This document shows, piece by piece, positions 1 through 5,794 of a DNA stretch of 6,177 nt (its first letter is position 1; each line of letters opens with the position of its first letter). The stretch is from Omnitrophica WOR_2 bacterium RBG_13_41_10 (GTDB lineage Bacteria; Omnitrophota; Gorgyraeia; Gygaellales; Profunditerraquicolaceae). The notes under the pieces were generated by a model. It ran no database searches. It was not told the DNA's origin and saw only the letters and a list, made by a program, of their open reading frames with translations. The position numbers and the translations under genes were made by a program. The stretch spans positions 31,771-37,947 of the forward strand of contig MHGH01000010.1 in assembly GCA_001805465.1 (NCBI GenBank), written 5' to 3'.

Positions 1-1009
1 TTCCCGCATCTTCGGGAAGGTCGTAATTAATCACTAGTTCAATGCCAATTACATCAATGCCTCTGGCTGCGATATCCGTGGCAACAAGCACTTTGTATCT
101 ACCTGACTTAAAACCATCGAGCGCTTCGCGGCGTTGAGGGAGGGAACGGTTGGAGTGTATTTCTGCCGCCTTATATCCCATCTGCCGGATTAACGCAGTA
201 ATCTTGCGGGCGTTATATTTTGTGCGGGAAAACAAAAGTATTGATCCATGATATTGGGCTAATAATTTACTGAGGAGGCGCGGCTTGGCTTCTTTTTTAA
301 CGATAAATAATTCCTGAGTTATGTGCTCTGCAGTGGTTCCGGAGGGAGCGATTTCCACAGAAACCGGCAACTTCATATAATGAGCCGCTATTTGTATTAC
401 CTCTTTGGGAATGGTCGCGGAAAAAAGCATGGTCTGCCTGTCTTTCGGCAAAAAACGCAGGATTTTGGTAATCTGCGGAGCAAACCCCATATCCAACATG
501 CGGTCTGCTTCATCAAGCACAAGCATCACAACCTCTTCCGGCAGGAAATCCCAGCGGCTCATATGATCCAGTAGCCGGCCGGGAGTGGCAATTATAATAC
601 GGGGATATTTACGCAAGGCCTGTATTTGCCCATCAATAGGAGCTCCGCCAATAAGACAGGCGGTCCTCATCCCGAAGGGATGAGCGATTTTTTGAAAAGC
701 CTCATCGATTTGAATAGCCAATTCGCGCGTAGGCGCAAGGATTAAACCAAGTCCTTTTATCTTGGCCAGGCACTGCACCATAGGAATAGCAAAAGCATGG
801 GTTTTACCTGTGCCGGTCTGCGCAATACCGATAACATCCTTACCTTCAATCGCAAGCGGGATTGCCTTGAACTGAATCGGTGTCGGTACTTTAAACTTTA
901 TCTGCTCAAGGATATCAAGAATCTTCGGCGCAATACCGAGCCCATAAAAACTTAGGCCGGCCTGATTATCTCCATGCAGGCCAATAGCATTAAATGTTTT
1001 ATGCGGCAT
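1..1009 (-). CDS. DEAD-box ATP-dependent RNA helicase, RhlE-like (3' end outside window)
   Basis: Unwinds or remodels RNA duplexes using ATP; such helicases commonly act in cold adaptation, ribosome assembly and mRNA decay. My translation of the minus strand gives 336 codons before the window edge. Motifs appear in order: Q motif ending PTPIQ (42-46), Walker A AQTGTGKT (63-70), PTRELA (93-98), GG (121-122), TPGR (142-145), DEAD (166-169), SAT (197-199), motif IV around LLFSRT (258-263) and motif V ATDIAARGID (310-319). Motif VI (HRIGR) should follow within a few residues but falls off the window, so this is truncation by the window, not a broken gene. DEADRMLDMGF resembles the RhlE subgroup. 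The ATG at 1009 is the first in frame after an upstream TAA and overlaps the stop of the preceding small gene as TAATG, which suggests translational coupling. The gene ends a cold-shock cassette. Confidence 0.96.
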   Translation of the reverse strand, partial: MPHKTFNAIGLHGDNQAGLSFYGLGIAPKILDILEQIKFKVPTPIQFKAIPLAIEGKDVIGIAQTGTGKTHAFAIPMVQCLAKIKGLGLILAPTRELAIQIDEAFQKIAHPFGMRTACLIGGAPIDGQIQALRKYPRIIIATPGRLLDHMSRWDFLPEEVVMLVLDEADRMLDMGFAPQITKILRFLPKDRQTMLFSATIPKEVIQIAAHYMKLPVSVEIAPSGTTAEHITQELFIVKKEAKPRLLSKLLAQYHGSILLFSRTKYNARKITALIRQMGYKAAEIHSNRSLPQRREALDGFKSGRYKVLVATDIAARGIDVIGIELVINYDLPEDAG

Positions 1010-1158
1010 TATGACTTAGCGGCCCTTAGCTTATGCTCCGGGATAGGGTGCCCATGATGAATGTGGCAAAATAATTCATGATTATAGATACTTAAGATAT
1101 GCTTGCAATGAAGGTATCTACAGATTCTGCCCTTGGCAGAGGTCTTTGTTTTCTTCAT
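1009..1158 (-). CDS. 49-aa basic protein with zinc-finger-like Cys/His spacing
   Basis: A small gene between a cold-shock gene and the helicase. The protein starts MKKTKTSAKGRICRYLHC and ends in RAAKS. It has Cys13, Cys18, Cys31 and His34, spaced C-x4-C-x12-C-x2-H around a LSIYN core, which looks like a small zinc knuckle; His17, 20, 27, 32 and 35 are also present. The basic N-terminus would suit nucleic-acid binding. The gap to the upstream stop is 27 bp, and its TAA shares one base with the helicase ATG. This position and the ordered Cys/His pattern are the reasons to treat it as real. Its own Shine-Dalgarno site is weak, so it may be translated by coupling. I do not recognise a named family. 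A role beside the helicase, for example RNA or ribosome binding, is inference only. Confidence 0.72.
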   Translation of the reverse strand: MKKTKTSAKGRICRYLHCKHILSIYNHELFCHIHHGHPIPEHKLRAAKS

Positions 1159-1185
1159 ATTCTAAAATCGCCTTATCTAAAGCGC

Positions 1186-1392
1186 TTACTCTTTTACAGC
1201 CTTAACATTAATAGCGCGAGGGCCTTTAGGGGAATTTTCAATTTCAAACTCTACCATCTGTTCCTCTTTTAAATCATCAAACTGCGTATCGATTAGGCTG
1301 CTCTGATGAAAAAATACTTCTCTTCCGTCGGTGTCGCTGATAAAACCAAAACCTCTTTCACGTACTACCCTCTTTATTTTTCCTGAATGCAT
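1186..1392 (-). CDS. Cold-shock domain protein (second copy, divergent)
   Basis: A 68-aa single cold-shock domain (OB fold) that binds single-stranded RNA or DNA and can act as an RNA chaperone. RNP1 is RGFGFI (13-18) and RNP2 is VFFHQ (26-30). The C-terminal part, with EFEIENSPKGPRAINV, matches the normal end of CspA-family proteins. Compared with the other copy it lacks the usual KWF tryptophan-phenylalanine pair near residue 8 (it has KRVV), so its nucleic-acid surface probably differs. The ATG at 1392 follows an excellent Shine-Dalgarno AAAGGAGGA at 1399-1407. It lies just downstream of an intrinsic terminator, with no room for a separate promoter between them. Expression therefore probably depends on read-through, or on a promoter inside the upstream gene. 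Confidence 0.95.
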   Translation of the reverse strand: MHSGKIKRVVRERGFGFISDTDGREVFFHQSSLIDTQFDDLKEEQMVEFEIENSPKGPRAINVKAVKE

Positions 1393-1421
1393 TGTATTTC
1401 CTCCTTTAACTGTCTATAAAT

Positions 1422-1451
1422 AAAAAGCCCGGTTTTCTACCGGGCTTTTTT
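1422..1451 (-). terminator. Intrinsic terminator between the two cold-shock genes
   Basis: A perfect 11-bp stem (1422-1432 with 1440-1450) whose core is GCCCGG/CCGGGC, with a 7-nt loop. The arms end in A and T runs, so it reads as a terminator on both strands. On the minus strand it begins a few bases after the first cold-shock stop codon. It would stop most transcripts there and make the downstream cold-shock, zinc-finger and helicase genes depend on read-through or antitermination. Confidence 0.9.
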
Positions 1452-1457
1452 GTTTAG

Positions 1458-1658
1458 CTATACCTTGGTAACATTTACAGCCTGATAGCCTTTAGGGCCT
1501 TTTTCGACCTCAAACTCAACTTCTTGGCCTTCAGCTAAAGACTTAAAACCTTCACCCTGTATAGATTTATGATGCACAAAGACATCATCACCTGATTCAG
1601 GGGTGATAAATCCGTATCCTTTTTGATCGCTAAACCATTTTACTTTTCCTCTTGCCAT
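1458..1658 (-). CDS. Cold-shock protein, CspA family (first copy)
   Basis: A 66-aa canonical cold-shock domain protein that binds single-stranded nucleic acid and melts RNA secondary structure. It begins MARGKVKWFSDQKGYGFI and carries RNP1 KGYGFI (13-18), RNP2 VFVHH (26-30) and Trp8. It ends in GPKGYQAVNVTKV, the usual CspA-family tail and length. The start ATG at 1658 is preceded by a strong Shine-Dalgarno GAGAGGAGG. The entire ATG lies in the 3' arm of a 12-bp inverted repeat whose loop carries the Shine-Dalgarno, so translation is likely controlled by RNA structure. A consensus promoter and a leader terminator lie upstream. Known CspA-family proteins in E. coli act as transcription antiterminators, which fits the terminators on both sides of this gene, though that role here is inference. 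Confidence 0.97.
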   Translation of the reverse strand: MARGKVKWFSDQKGYGFITPESGDDVFVHHKSIQGEGFKSLAEGQEVEFEVEKGPKGYQAVNVTKV

Positions 1659-1698
1659 TATTTACTACCTCCTCTCAATAAAATTATAGTAAATAATG
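1656..1698 (-). promoter_or_regulatory. Hairpin enclosing ribosome-binding site and start codon of the first cold-shock gene
   Basis: On the minus strand CATTATTTACTA (1698-1687) is the exact reverse complement of TAGTAAATAATG (1667-1656), giving a 12-bp perfect stem. The 19-nt loop carries the Shine-Dalgarno GAGAGGAGG, and the paired 3' arm includes all three bases of the ATG. As RNA this should sequester the start codon, more strongly at low temperature unless it is remodelled. As DNA the same inverted repeat could be a protein operator. The RNA reading is preferred because the start codon is inside the stem and the leader contains a second copy of one arm. Confidence 0.6.
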
Positions 1699-1711
1699 CA
1701 GCTAAAAACAA
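1683..1711 (-). promoter_or_regulatory. Weak candidate second promoter downstream of the leader terminator
   Basis: TATAAT at 1683-1688 lies 17 bp from TTGTTT at 1706-1711. The -10 is perfect but the -35 matches only the first three bases and falls in the terminator's T run. If used, the transcript would start near 1676 and skip the leader and the 5' arm of the start-codon hairpin. It is in an AT-rich stretch, so the match may be chance. Confidence 0.3.
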
Positions 1712-1746
1712 AAAAACCGTAAAGGTTAGTTAACTTCACTTTACGG
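1704..1746 (-). terminator. Intrinsic terminator inside the cold-shock leader
   Basis: Stem CCGTAAAG/CTTTACGG (1739-1746 with 1717-1724), 8 bp with a 14-nt loop. On the minus strand it is followed by seven T, a G and five more T. It lies about 30 nt after the predicted transcription start and 45 nt before the cold-shock ATG, so it would cut short a leader RNA of about 70 nt. It may act as an attenuator. Other readings are the 3' end of a small RNA, or the terminator of the upstream ATPase operon that happens to lie below the new promoter. Confidence 0.85.
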
Positions 1747-1765
1747 CACAAGTTTGTCTAATCTT

Positions 1766-1776
1766 TTATTTACTAC
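1766..1776 (-). repeat. Leader copy of an 11-nt direct repeat also found at the cold-shock start codon
   Basis: GTAGTAAATAA occurs on the minus strand at 1776-1766 and again at 1668-1658, where it joins the Shine-Dalgarno to the ATG. Its first base coincides with the predicted +1 (seven bases after the -10 hexamer). Both copies can pair with TTATTTACTA at 1696-1687: ten pairs for the leader copy, twelve with flanking bases for the start-codon copy. Competition between the two would make a simple RNA switch. Confidence 0.5.
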
Positions 1777-1782
1777 GTGGTA

Positions 1783-1810
1783 ATTATACCATGTTATCAG
1801 CTTTTGTCAA
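1783..1810 (-). promoter_or_regulatory. Consensus sigma-70 promoter of the cold-shock cassette
   Basis: A perfect -35 TTGACA (1805-1810) and a perfect -10 TATAAT (1783-1788) are separated by 16 bp. The predicted start is near 1776, giving a leader of about 118 nt before the first cold-shock ATG. Such a strong promoter followed at once by a strong terminator implies that output is set after initiation. It begins 43 bp past the ATPase stop codon. Confidence 0.85.
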
Positions 1811-1852
1811 ATATTATCTTTGGCGATAATCACAAGCCCCCTACTTTAGATC

Positions 1853-3925
1853 TTACTTTCTTATCCTTAGGAATTGTGCATTGATTGCCACAATCACCGT
1901 GCTTAAAGACATAAGCAGCGCACCTAAAGCAGGGCTTAAAATAATCCCTTGCCTGTAGAAAACCCCTGCGGCAAGCGGTATGGCAAAGGCATTGTAGCCA
2001 GTGGCCCAGATAAGGTTCTGAATCATTTTTCTATAGGTTGCCCGGGCAAGGCCAATGATAGCTACGGCATCAAGCGGATTGCTTTTGACAAGGATGATAT
2101 CAGCAGTCTCCATAGCCACATCTGTGCCGGCGCCGATAGCTATACCAACGTCTGCCTGCGCTAAGGCTGGGGCATCATTCACGCCATCCCCTGTCATAGC
2201 AACGATTAACCCTCTGGACTGAACCTCTTTGACTTTAGCTGCTTTATCCTGAGGCAAAACTTCGGCAAAATATTCATCCAGGCCTATCTCTTTTGAAACC
2301 CACTTGGCGACCTGCTTATTGTCACCAGTCAGCATCATACATTTAATACCCATTTCTTTAAGCATTGAGATTGCTTTTTTTGATTCCGGCCGGATAATAT
2401 CAGCCAGGGCAATGGCGCCCTTAAGTTTTCCGTCAATCAATACAAATACAATGGTTTTACCTTGCGAGGAAAGCTTTTTTACTTTTTCATCAAGAATGGG
2501 GATATTTTTTTCTCTTAGATAGCCCGGGCTTACCACTTTTATCTCTTTGCCGTCCACCTTGCCTTGTGCGCCCTTGCCTGTAATAGCCTTAAATCCTTCA
2601 ACAGGAAAAACCTCTTTTGATGATGAAGCAATCCCTTTTGCAATTGGATGTTCAGAGCGGGCTTCTACGGAAGCAGCATATTTAAGGAGCTCCTGATCTT
2701 TAATATCATTAGTAAAAACGATTTTATCGGTTACGCCAAATTTCCCTTCAGTAAGCGTACCTGTCTTATCAAAAATAATAGCCTGGATATTTCTTGCCCT
2801 TTCAAAGGCCGCTCTGTTGCGTATAAGTAACCCTTTTCCTGCGGCAAGCGCAGTTGAGACCGCTACTACCAAAGGAATAGCTAACCCTAATGCATGAGGA
2901 CAGGTAATAACCATAACCGTTACTGTTCTTTCCAGGGCAAAGGCAAAATCCTTATGTATTAATGCCAGCCAGATAAAAAGGGTTATTGCGCCTACGGAAA
3001 GAGCTATAACAGTCAGCCATAAGGCAGCGCGGTTGGCTAAATCCTGTGTTTTCGATTTACTGGCCTGAGCCTGCCTGACCAATTCAATTACCTGCGAAAG
3101 AAAAGAATCTTTTCCGGTTTTTTTAATCACCACAGTTAATGAGCCTTCGCCATTAATAGCACCGCCTATAACTTTGGCTCCTGCCTTTTTAGATACAGGC
3201 TTAGATTCTCCGGTAAGCATAGCTTCGTTAACTGCACTTTCGCCTTCAACGATGTCTCCGTCTGCCGGAATTTTCTCTCCGGGTTTTATGATAATTTTGT
3301 CATTAACATTTAATTCATCCAATGGCACATCTTTGATGCTGCCATCGGGCATTATCTTATGCGCCTCGGAAGGCATAAGCCTGGCTAATTCTTCAAGGGC
3401 TTTTGAAGCCCCCATAACCGATTTCATCTCTATCCAATGGCCAAGAAGCATGATATCGATTAAGGTCACCAGCTCCCAGAAGAATATCATACCGCTTAGG
3501 CCCAATACCACCGCAACACTATAGACATAGGCCGTGGTAATGGCAACGGCGATTAGCGTCATCATGCCGGGTTGTCTATTTTTCAGCTCATCAAAAAGGC
3601 CTTTTAAGAAAGGTAGGCCTCCATAAAAAAATACTATGGAAGACAAGCCAAAAAGAATATACATATCGCCTGTAAATCTAATTGACCCTTTTAGGCCAAT
3701 AAATTCCTGAATCATCGGCGAAAGAATGAGAATGGGCAGAGTAAGCGCCAAGGAAACCCAGAAGCGCTTCTTAAAATCAGTAACCATGTGGGCATGGTGA
3801 CCATGATGTCCCTGGTGCTTTGTGCTAGCTTCTTTGACTTCTACAAGCGGGACATGGCACATGGTACAATTTCCCGCAAGTTCATAGATCATCCCGCATT
3901 TCGGACATTTAAATTTAACCGCCAT
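1853..3925 (-). CDS. copB: Heavy-metal P1B-type ATPase with CPH motif (CopB-like copper/silver exporter)
   Basis: A 690-aa ATP-driven metal exporter of the inner membrane. The N-terminus has CPKC (7-10) and CTMC (20-23), a zinc-ribbon-like pair, then a His-rich run (about 37-46) instead of a classic HMA domain. Later motifs: TGES actuator (238-241), CPH in the metal-path helix (342-344), phosphorylated Asp386 in DKTGTLT, nucleotide-binding HP (426-427), TGDN (533-536), GDGVND (579-584), and C-terminal helices with an Asn in YNAFAIPLAAG and MSLST. CPH with a His-rich N-terminus is the CopB (P1B-3) signature. The family has been assigned Cu2+, Cu+ or Ag+, so the exact ion is open. I chose ATG 3925, six bases after AAGGAT and directly before the Cys motif; ATG 3931 and GTG 3955 are alternatives. 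It overlaps the upstream gene by 11 bp and ends the operon. Confidence 0.95.
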   Translation of the reverse strand: MAVKFKCPKCGMIYELAGNCTMCHVPLVEVKEASTKHQGHHGHHAHMVTDFKKRFWVSLALTLPILILSPMIQEFIGLKGSIRFTGDMYILFGLSSIVFFYGGLPFLKGLFDELKNRQPGMMTLIAVAITTAYVYSVAVVLGLSGMIFFWELVTLIDIMLLGHWIEMKSVMGASKALEELARLMPSEAHKIMPDGSIKDVPLDELNVNDKIIIKPGEKIPADGDIVEGESAVNEAMLTGESKPVSKKAGAKVIGGAINGEGSLTVVIKKTGKDSFLSQVIELVRQAQASKSKTQDLANRAALWLTVIALSVGAITLFIWLALIHKDFAFALERTVTVMVITCPHALGLAIPLVVAVSTALAAGKGLLIRNRAAFERARNIQAIIFDKTGTLTEGKFGVTDKIVFTNDIKDQELLKYAASVEARSEHPIAKGIASSSKEVFPVEGFKAITGKGAQGKVDGKEIKVVSPGYLREKNIPILDEKVKKLSSQGKTIVFVLIDGKLKGAIALADIIRPESKKAISMLKEMGIKCMMLTGDNKQVAKWVSKEIGLDEYFAEVLPQDKAAKVKEVQSRGLIVAMTGDGVNDAPALAQADVGIAIGAGTDVAMETADIILVKSNPLDAVAIIGLARATYRKMIQNLIWATGYNAFAIPLAAGVFYRQGIILSPALGALLMSLSTVIVAINAQFLRIRK

Positions 3926-4238
3926 ACCCATCCTTATTCTTTTGTTCTGCTTCACGGTCTTCCCTGTCTTTTATCTTACGCCTTAATTCTATTTCCCTAA
4001 GATCTCTCTCTATTTTAGCCTTACGATCCTTTTCTTCATCTTCTGCCTCTTGTTTTCTTTCCTCTCTTTGTTCAAACATTCTTTTTTCTGCCCGAACCTC
4101 TTCTTTTTCTTCTGCCTCAAGAGATTCTTTCTCTTCTTTTCCTTCTGACAAACGGCTTGTTTTTGCCATTCTCATATTCCACACCTGCCATATAATCAGT
4201 CCTATAGCGAGTGCAATAAGTATAAAAATAAAATTCAT
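3915..4238 (-). CDS. Small membrane-anchored, highly charged coiled-coil protein of unknown function
   Basis: A 107-aa protein with one N-terminal membrane helix (about residues 2-20, starting MNFIFILIALAIGLIIWQVW). The rest is almost entirely Glu, Lys, Arg and Asp, predicted to form a long charged helix or coiled coil, ending in a short DGYGG tail. I do not recognise a family. The low-complexity composition makes similarity searches uninformative. It has a strong Shine-Dalgarno (AAGGAGGA) just before ATG 4238, so translation is likely real. Its end overlaps the ATPase start by 11 bp, which suggests translational coupling with the exporter. A scaffold or accessory role beside the ATPase is inference from position alone. 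Confidence 0.8.
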   Translation of the reverse strand: MNFIFILIALAIGLIIWQVWNMRMAKTSRLSEGKEEKESLEAEEKEEVRAEKRMFEQREERKQEAEDEEKDRKAKIERDLREIELRRKIKDREDREAEQKNKDGYGG

Positions 4239-4271
4239 AATTCCTCCTTACCCCTTTATTTACCCTTTATT

Positions 4272-4586
4272 TTAAAAATTATTCTGAAAGATTGCCCCGT
4301 AATATTGTTTTATAGACTTCAGAGAATCAATAACTAAAGAACCTAAATAATAACTTAAAATAATAACTACCGTAGTGATGATTATCTTTTTTGCTTGGCT
4401 AAAGCGAGGATTTAACCAGACCAATGGCAAGGCCAGCGGACCTATACATAAGAAAGCAGTGACTATCAAAGAAGTTTTAAAATACCATTTGGTCTCTTGG
4501 GGTTTTCCTTCTAACTGCTTCCCGCAGAACCTACACAATATTGCCTCATCCTGTATCTCTTCGGCACAAAAAGGGCATTTTTTCAT
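4272..4586 (-). CDS. Zinc-ribbon protein with two membrane helices
   Basis: A 104-aa protein with an N-terminal zinc ribbon: CPFC (4-7) and CRFC (18-21), in the form MKKCPFCAEEIQDEAI that is common in small bacterial zinc-ribbon membrane proteins. Two hydrophobic segments follow (about 38-58 and 67-88), separated by a basic loop, then a short polar tail. It is a likely inner-membrane protein whose ribbon faces the cytoplasm; its function is not known. I chose ATG 4586, which directly precedes the ribbon and follows a G-rich Shine-Dalgarno. An alternative TTG at 4598 would use part of that G-rich site as coding sequence and is less likely. It lies 23 bp after the lipoprotein gene and 33 bp before the coiled-coil gene. 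Confidence 0.85.
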   Translation of the reverse strand: MKKCPFCAEEIQDEAILCRFCGKQLEGKPQETKWYFKTSLIVTAFLCIGPLALPLVWLNPRFSQAKKIIITTVVIILSYYLGSLVIDSLKSIKQYYGAIFQNNF

Positions 4587-4609
4587 ATCTCCCCCCAAAC
4601 AAACTACTT

Positions 4610-5020
4610 CTAATTAGAAACACAATCATTTCCTTCGTGGTGCCAACTTTCTACTTTTCCGGTATTATCTATGACAAAACTGGTTTTACAAGACAATCTA
4701 TACTTGCGAATTGGCTCTCTCTCTATTACATAGGTGGTAGAGGTTCCGCTATAAGATTTATCTCCTATCTTGCCAGACTCATAGGTTGTTTGTGGCGTGG
4801 TATAGGTGTAGCCGCCGGTTTGAATAGTGTTTTTATGCGCATACTCAATCGCCTTTTTACCATCGCGCATCTCATGGGTCTTATCAGGAACTCCCCAAGA
4901 AGCAACCAAAGAATCTTCGCTTACCCCAATCCAGGTATTTAATTTTGCCTCATATTTTGCCGTAGTCGCGCACCCACTCACCAACATTACCATAACGAAT
5001 AGATAGATTAGTTTTTTCAT
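4610..5020 (-). CDS. Putative lipoprotein with BamE/SmpA-like region
   Basis: A 136-aa protein with a type II signal peptide: MKKLIYLFVMVM then lipobox LVSGC, with Cys17 as the lipidation site. Residues 28-60 (LNTWIG...SLVASWGVPD...DGKKAIEYA) resemble the SmpA/OmlA/BamE pattern, in which an amphipathic helix leads to a WGxP turn and a strand. The C-terminal part (KTSFVIDNTGKVESW...GNDC) looks like the final strands of that fold. Cys111 and Cys133 might form a disulfide. The middle has a Thr/Tyr-rich insert (about 68-97). This is probably an outer-membrane or envelope lipoprotein. It should not be read as BamE itself, since many unrelated lipoproteins share this fold. It sits 17 bp after the flavoprotein gene in the same operon. 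Confidence 0.87.
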   Translation of the reverse strand: MKKLIYLFVMVMLVSGCATTAKYEAKLNTWIGVSEDSLVASWGVPDKTHEMRDGKKAIEYAHKNTIQTGGYTYTTPQTTYESGKIGDKSYSGTSTTYVIEREPIRKYRLSCKTSFVIDNTGKVESWHHEGNDCVSN

Positions 5021-5037
5021 CTCTTGCCTCTTCTTTT

Positions 5038-5694
5038 TTATATCCAGCCTTTATCCTGCCAGTATTGATACTCCTCTTTCCAATCTTCTTTTCTTAATTG
5101 TATTATTCGCTTAAAGTGTTCTTTGCCTGCGTCGATAATTTTCATCTGGTCTGGAAATACAATTTTTTCCTTTATATCCTGGTTGAGTTTTTTACCCAAT
5201 TGATAGGCATCATCCATTCTTTCTCTTACAGCATATGCACAACTAGATACGCCTCCGGAGTACTGCGCACCACAGGTATTAGCATAATATTTTATATAAT
5301 CTAACACCTCCTTATCTTCTCCGCTTCCAGAACTGACTACTCCCACGATGTATTTACCCAGAAGCCGCTTACAGTGTATAAAATGGCTTGAACGGTCGAA
5401 TAGCGCCTTCATCGAAGCGGTAACTTGATTTATATAGCTTGGCGAGGCTAAAATTATAGCGTCAGCCTCCAGCATTTTGTTCAGAATCAACAGAATGCTA
5501 TCTTTTACCGAACAGCGCAGAATCTTTTTATGGCATTCCTCGCAATGCCGGCAGAAATCTATATGATGTTCGGCTAGATGAATAGCTTCTGTCTTAACAC
5601 CCTGCTCACAGAGCCCACGCAAGACCTCTTTGGCCAAAAGAAAGGTCTGGCTTTCTTCTCTGCGCGGACTTGAGGAAATCAACAAAACCTTCAT
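5038..5694 (-). CDS. NAD(P)H-dependent FMN reductase / iron-sulfur flavoprotein-like oxidoreductase
   Basis: A 218-aa flavodoxin-fold protein, first gene of the operon. The N-terminus MKVLLISSSPRREESQT is the beta-strand and phosphate loop that bind FMN. ASPSYINQVTASMKALFDR (about 83-101) is the second FMN loop and helix typical of the family, and VVSSGSGED (about 118-126) is the third. Cys48, Cys51, Cys54 and Cys61 are spaced C-x2-C-x2-C-x6-C, matching the compact motif that binds a 4Fe-4S cluster in archaeal iron-sulfur flavoproteins. Such proteins move electrons, often in oxygen or oxidative defence; the actual donor and acceptor cannot be told from sequence. The C-terminal extension (about 170-218) is charged and tryptophan-containing. 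ATG 5694 follows AAAGGAAG closely. Confidence 0.92.
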   Translation of the reverse strand: MKVLLISSSPRREESQTFLLAKEVLRGLCEQGVKTEAIHLAEHHIDFCRHCEECHKKILRCSVKDSILLILNKMLEADAIILASPSYINQVTASMKALFDRSSHFIHCKRLLGKYIVGVVSSGSGEDKEVLDYIKYYANTCGAQYSGGVSSCAYAVRERMDDAYQLGKKLNQDIKEKIVFPDQMKIIDAGKEHFKRIIQLRKEDWKEEYQYWQDKGWI

Positions 5695-5748
5695 CTTCCT
5701 TTATTGCTCTCTTTCCATAGAATTCACGTTTCTATTTTTTTTTAATGA

Positions 5749-5791
5749 GCACATAACTTATGAACACGCTAGCGTGAGTAAGTTATTGTGC
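5749..5791. repeat. Long imperfect inverted repeat with palindromic centre
   Basis: The arms 5749-5760 and 5779-5791 pair over 12 bp with one bulged T. They enclose CACGCTAGCGTG (5765-5776), itself a perfect 12-bp palindrome. A run of nine T borders it on the left (plus strand). On the minus strand it is followed by an A run, so it is not a terminator for the operon. It lies in the leader of the flavoprotein operon and may be a dispersed palindromic element or an operator. Confidence 0.6.
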
Positions 5792-5794
5792 GAA

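Noticed and set aside
323..574. Plus-strand open frame of 83 codons
   Set aside because: It is antisense to the helicase between its DEAD motif and C-terminal domain, and its composition looks random.
1813..1830. ATTATC/GATAAT hairpin just past the ATPase gene, as the operon terminator
   Set aside because: The 6-bp stem has only one G-C pair and no T run; the hairpin at 1704-1746 is a far better terminator.
3174..3524. Plus-strand open frame of 116 codons
   Set aside because: It lies opposite the actuator and membrane region of the ATPase, whose motifs are certain; no Shine-Dalgarno or recognisable domain.
3926..3955. GTG 3955 or ATG 3931 as the ATPase start
   Set aside because: ATG 3925 has the best-placed Shine-Dalgarno and begins right before the Cys motif; the longer form adds ten residues read from the overlapping upstream gene. 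Not excluded.
4587..4598. TTG start for the zinc-ribbon protein
   Set aside because: It would turn the G-rich ribosome-binding site into codons; ATG 4586 gives the usual MKKCPFC start.
4541..4942. Plus-strand open frame of 133 codons
   Set aside because: It is antisense to the lipoprotein gene, which has a clear lipobox and operon position.
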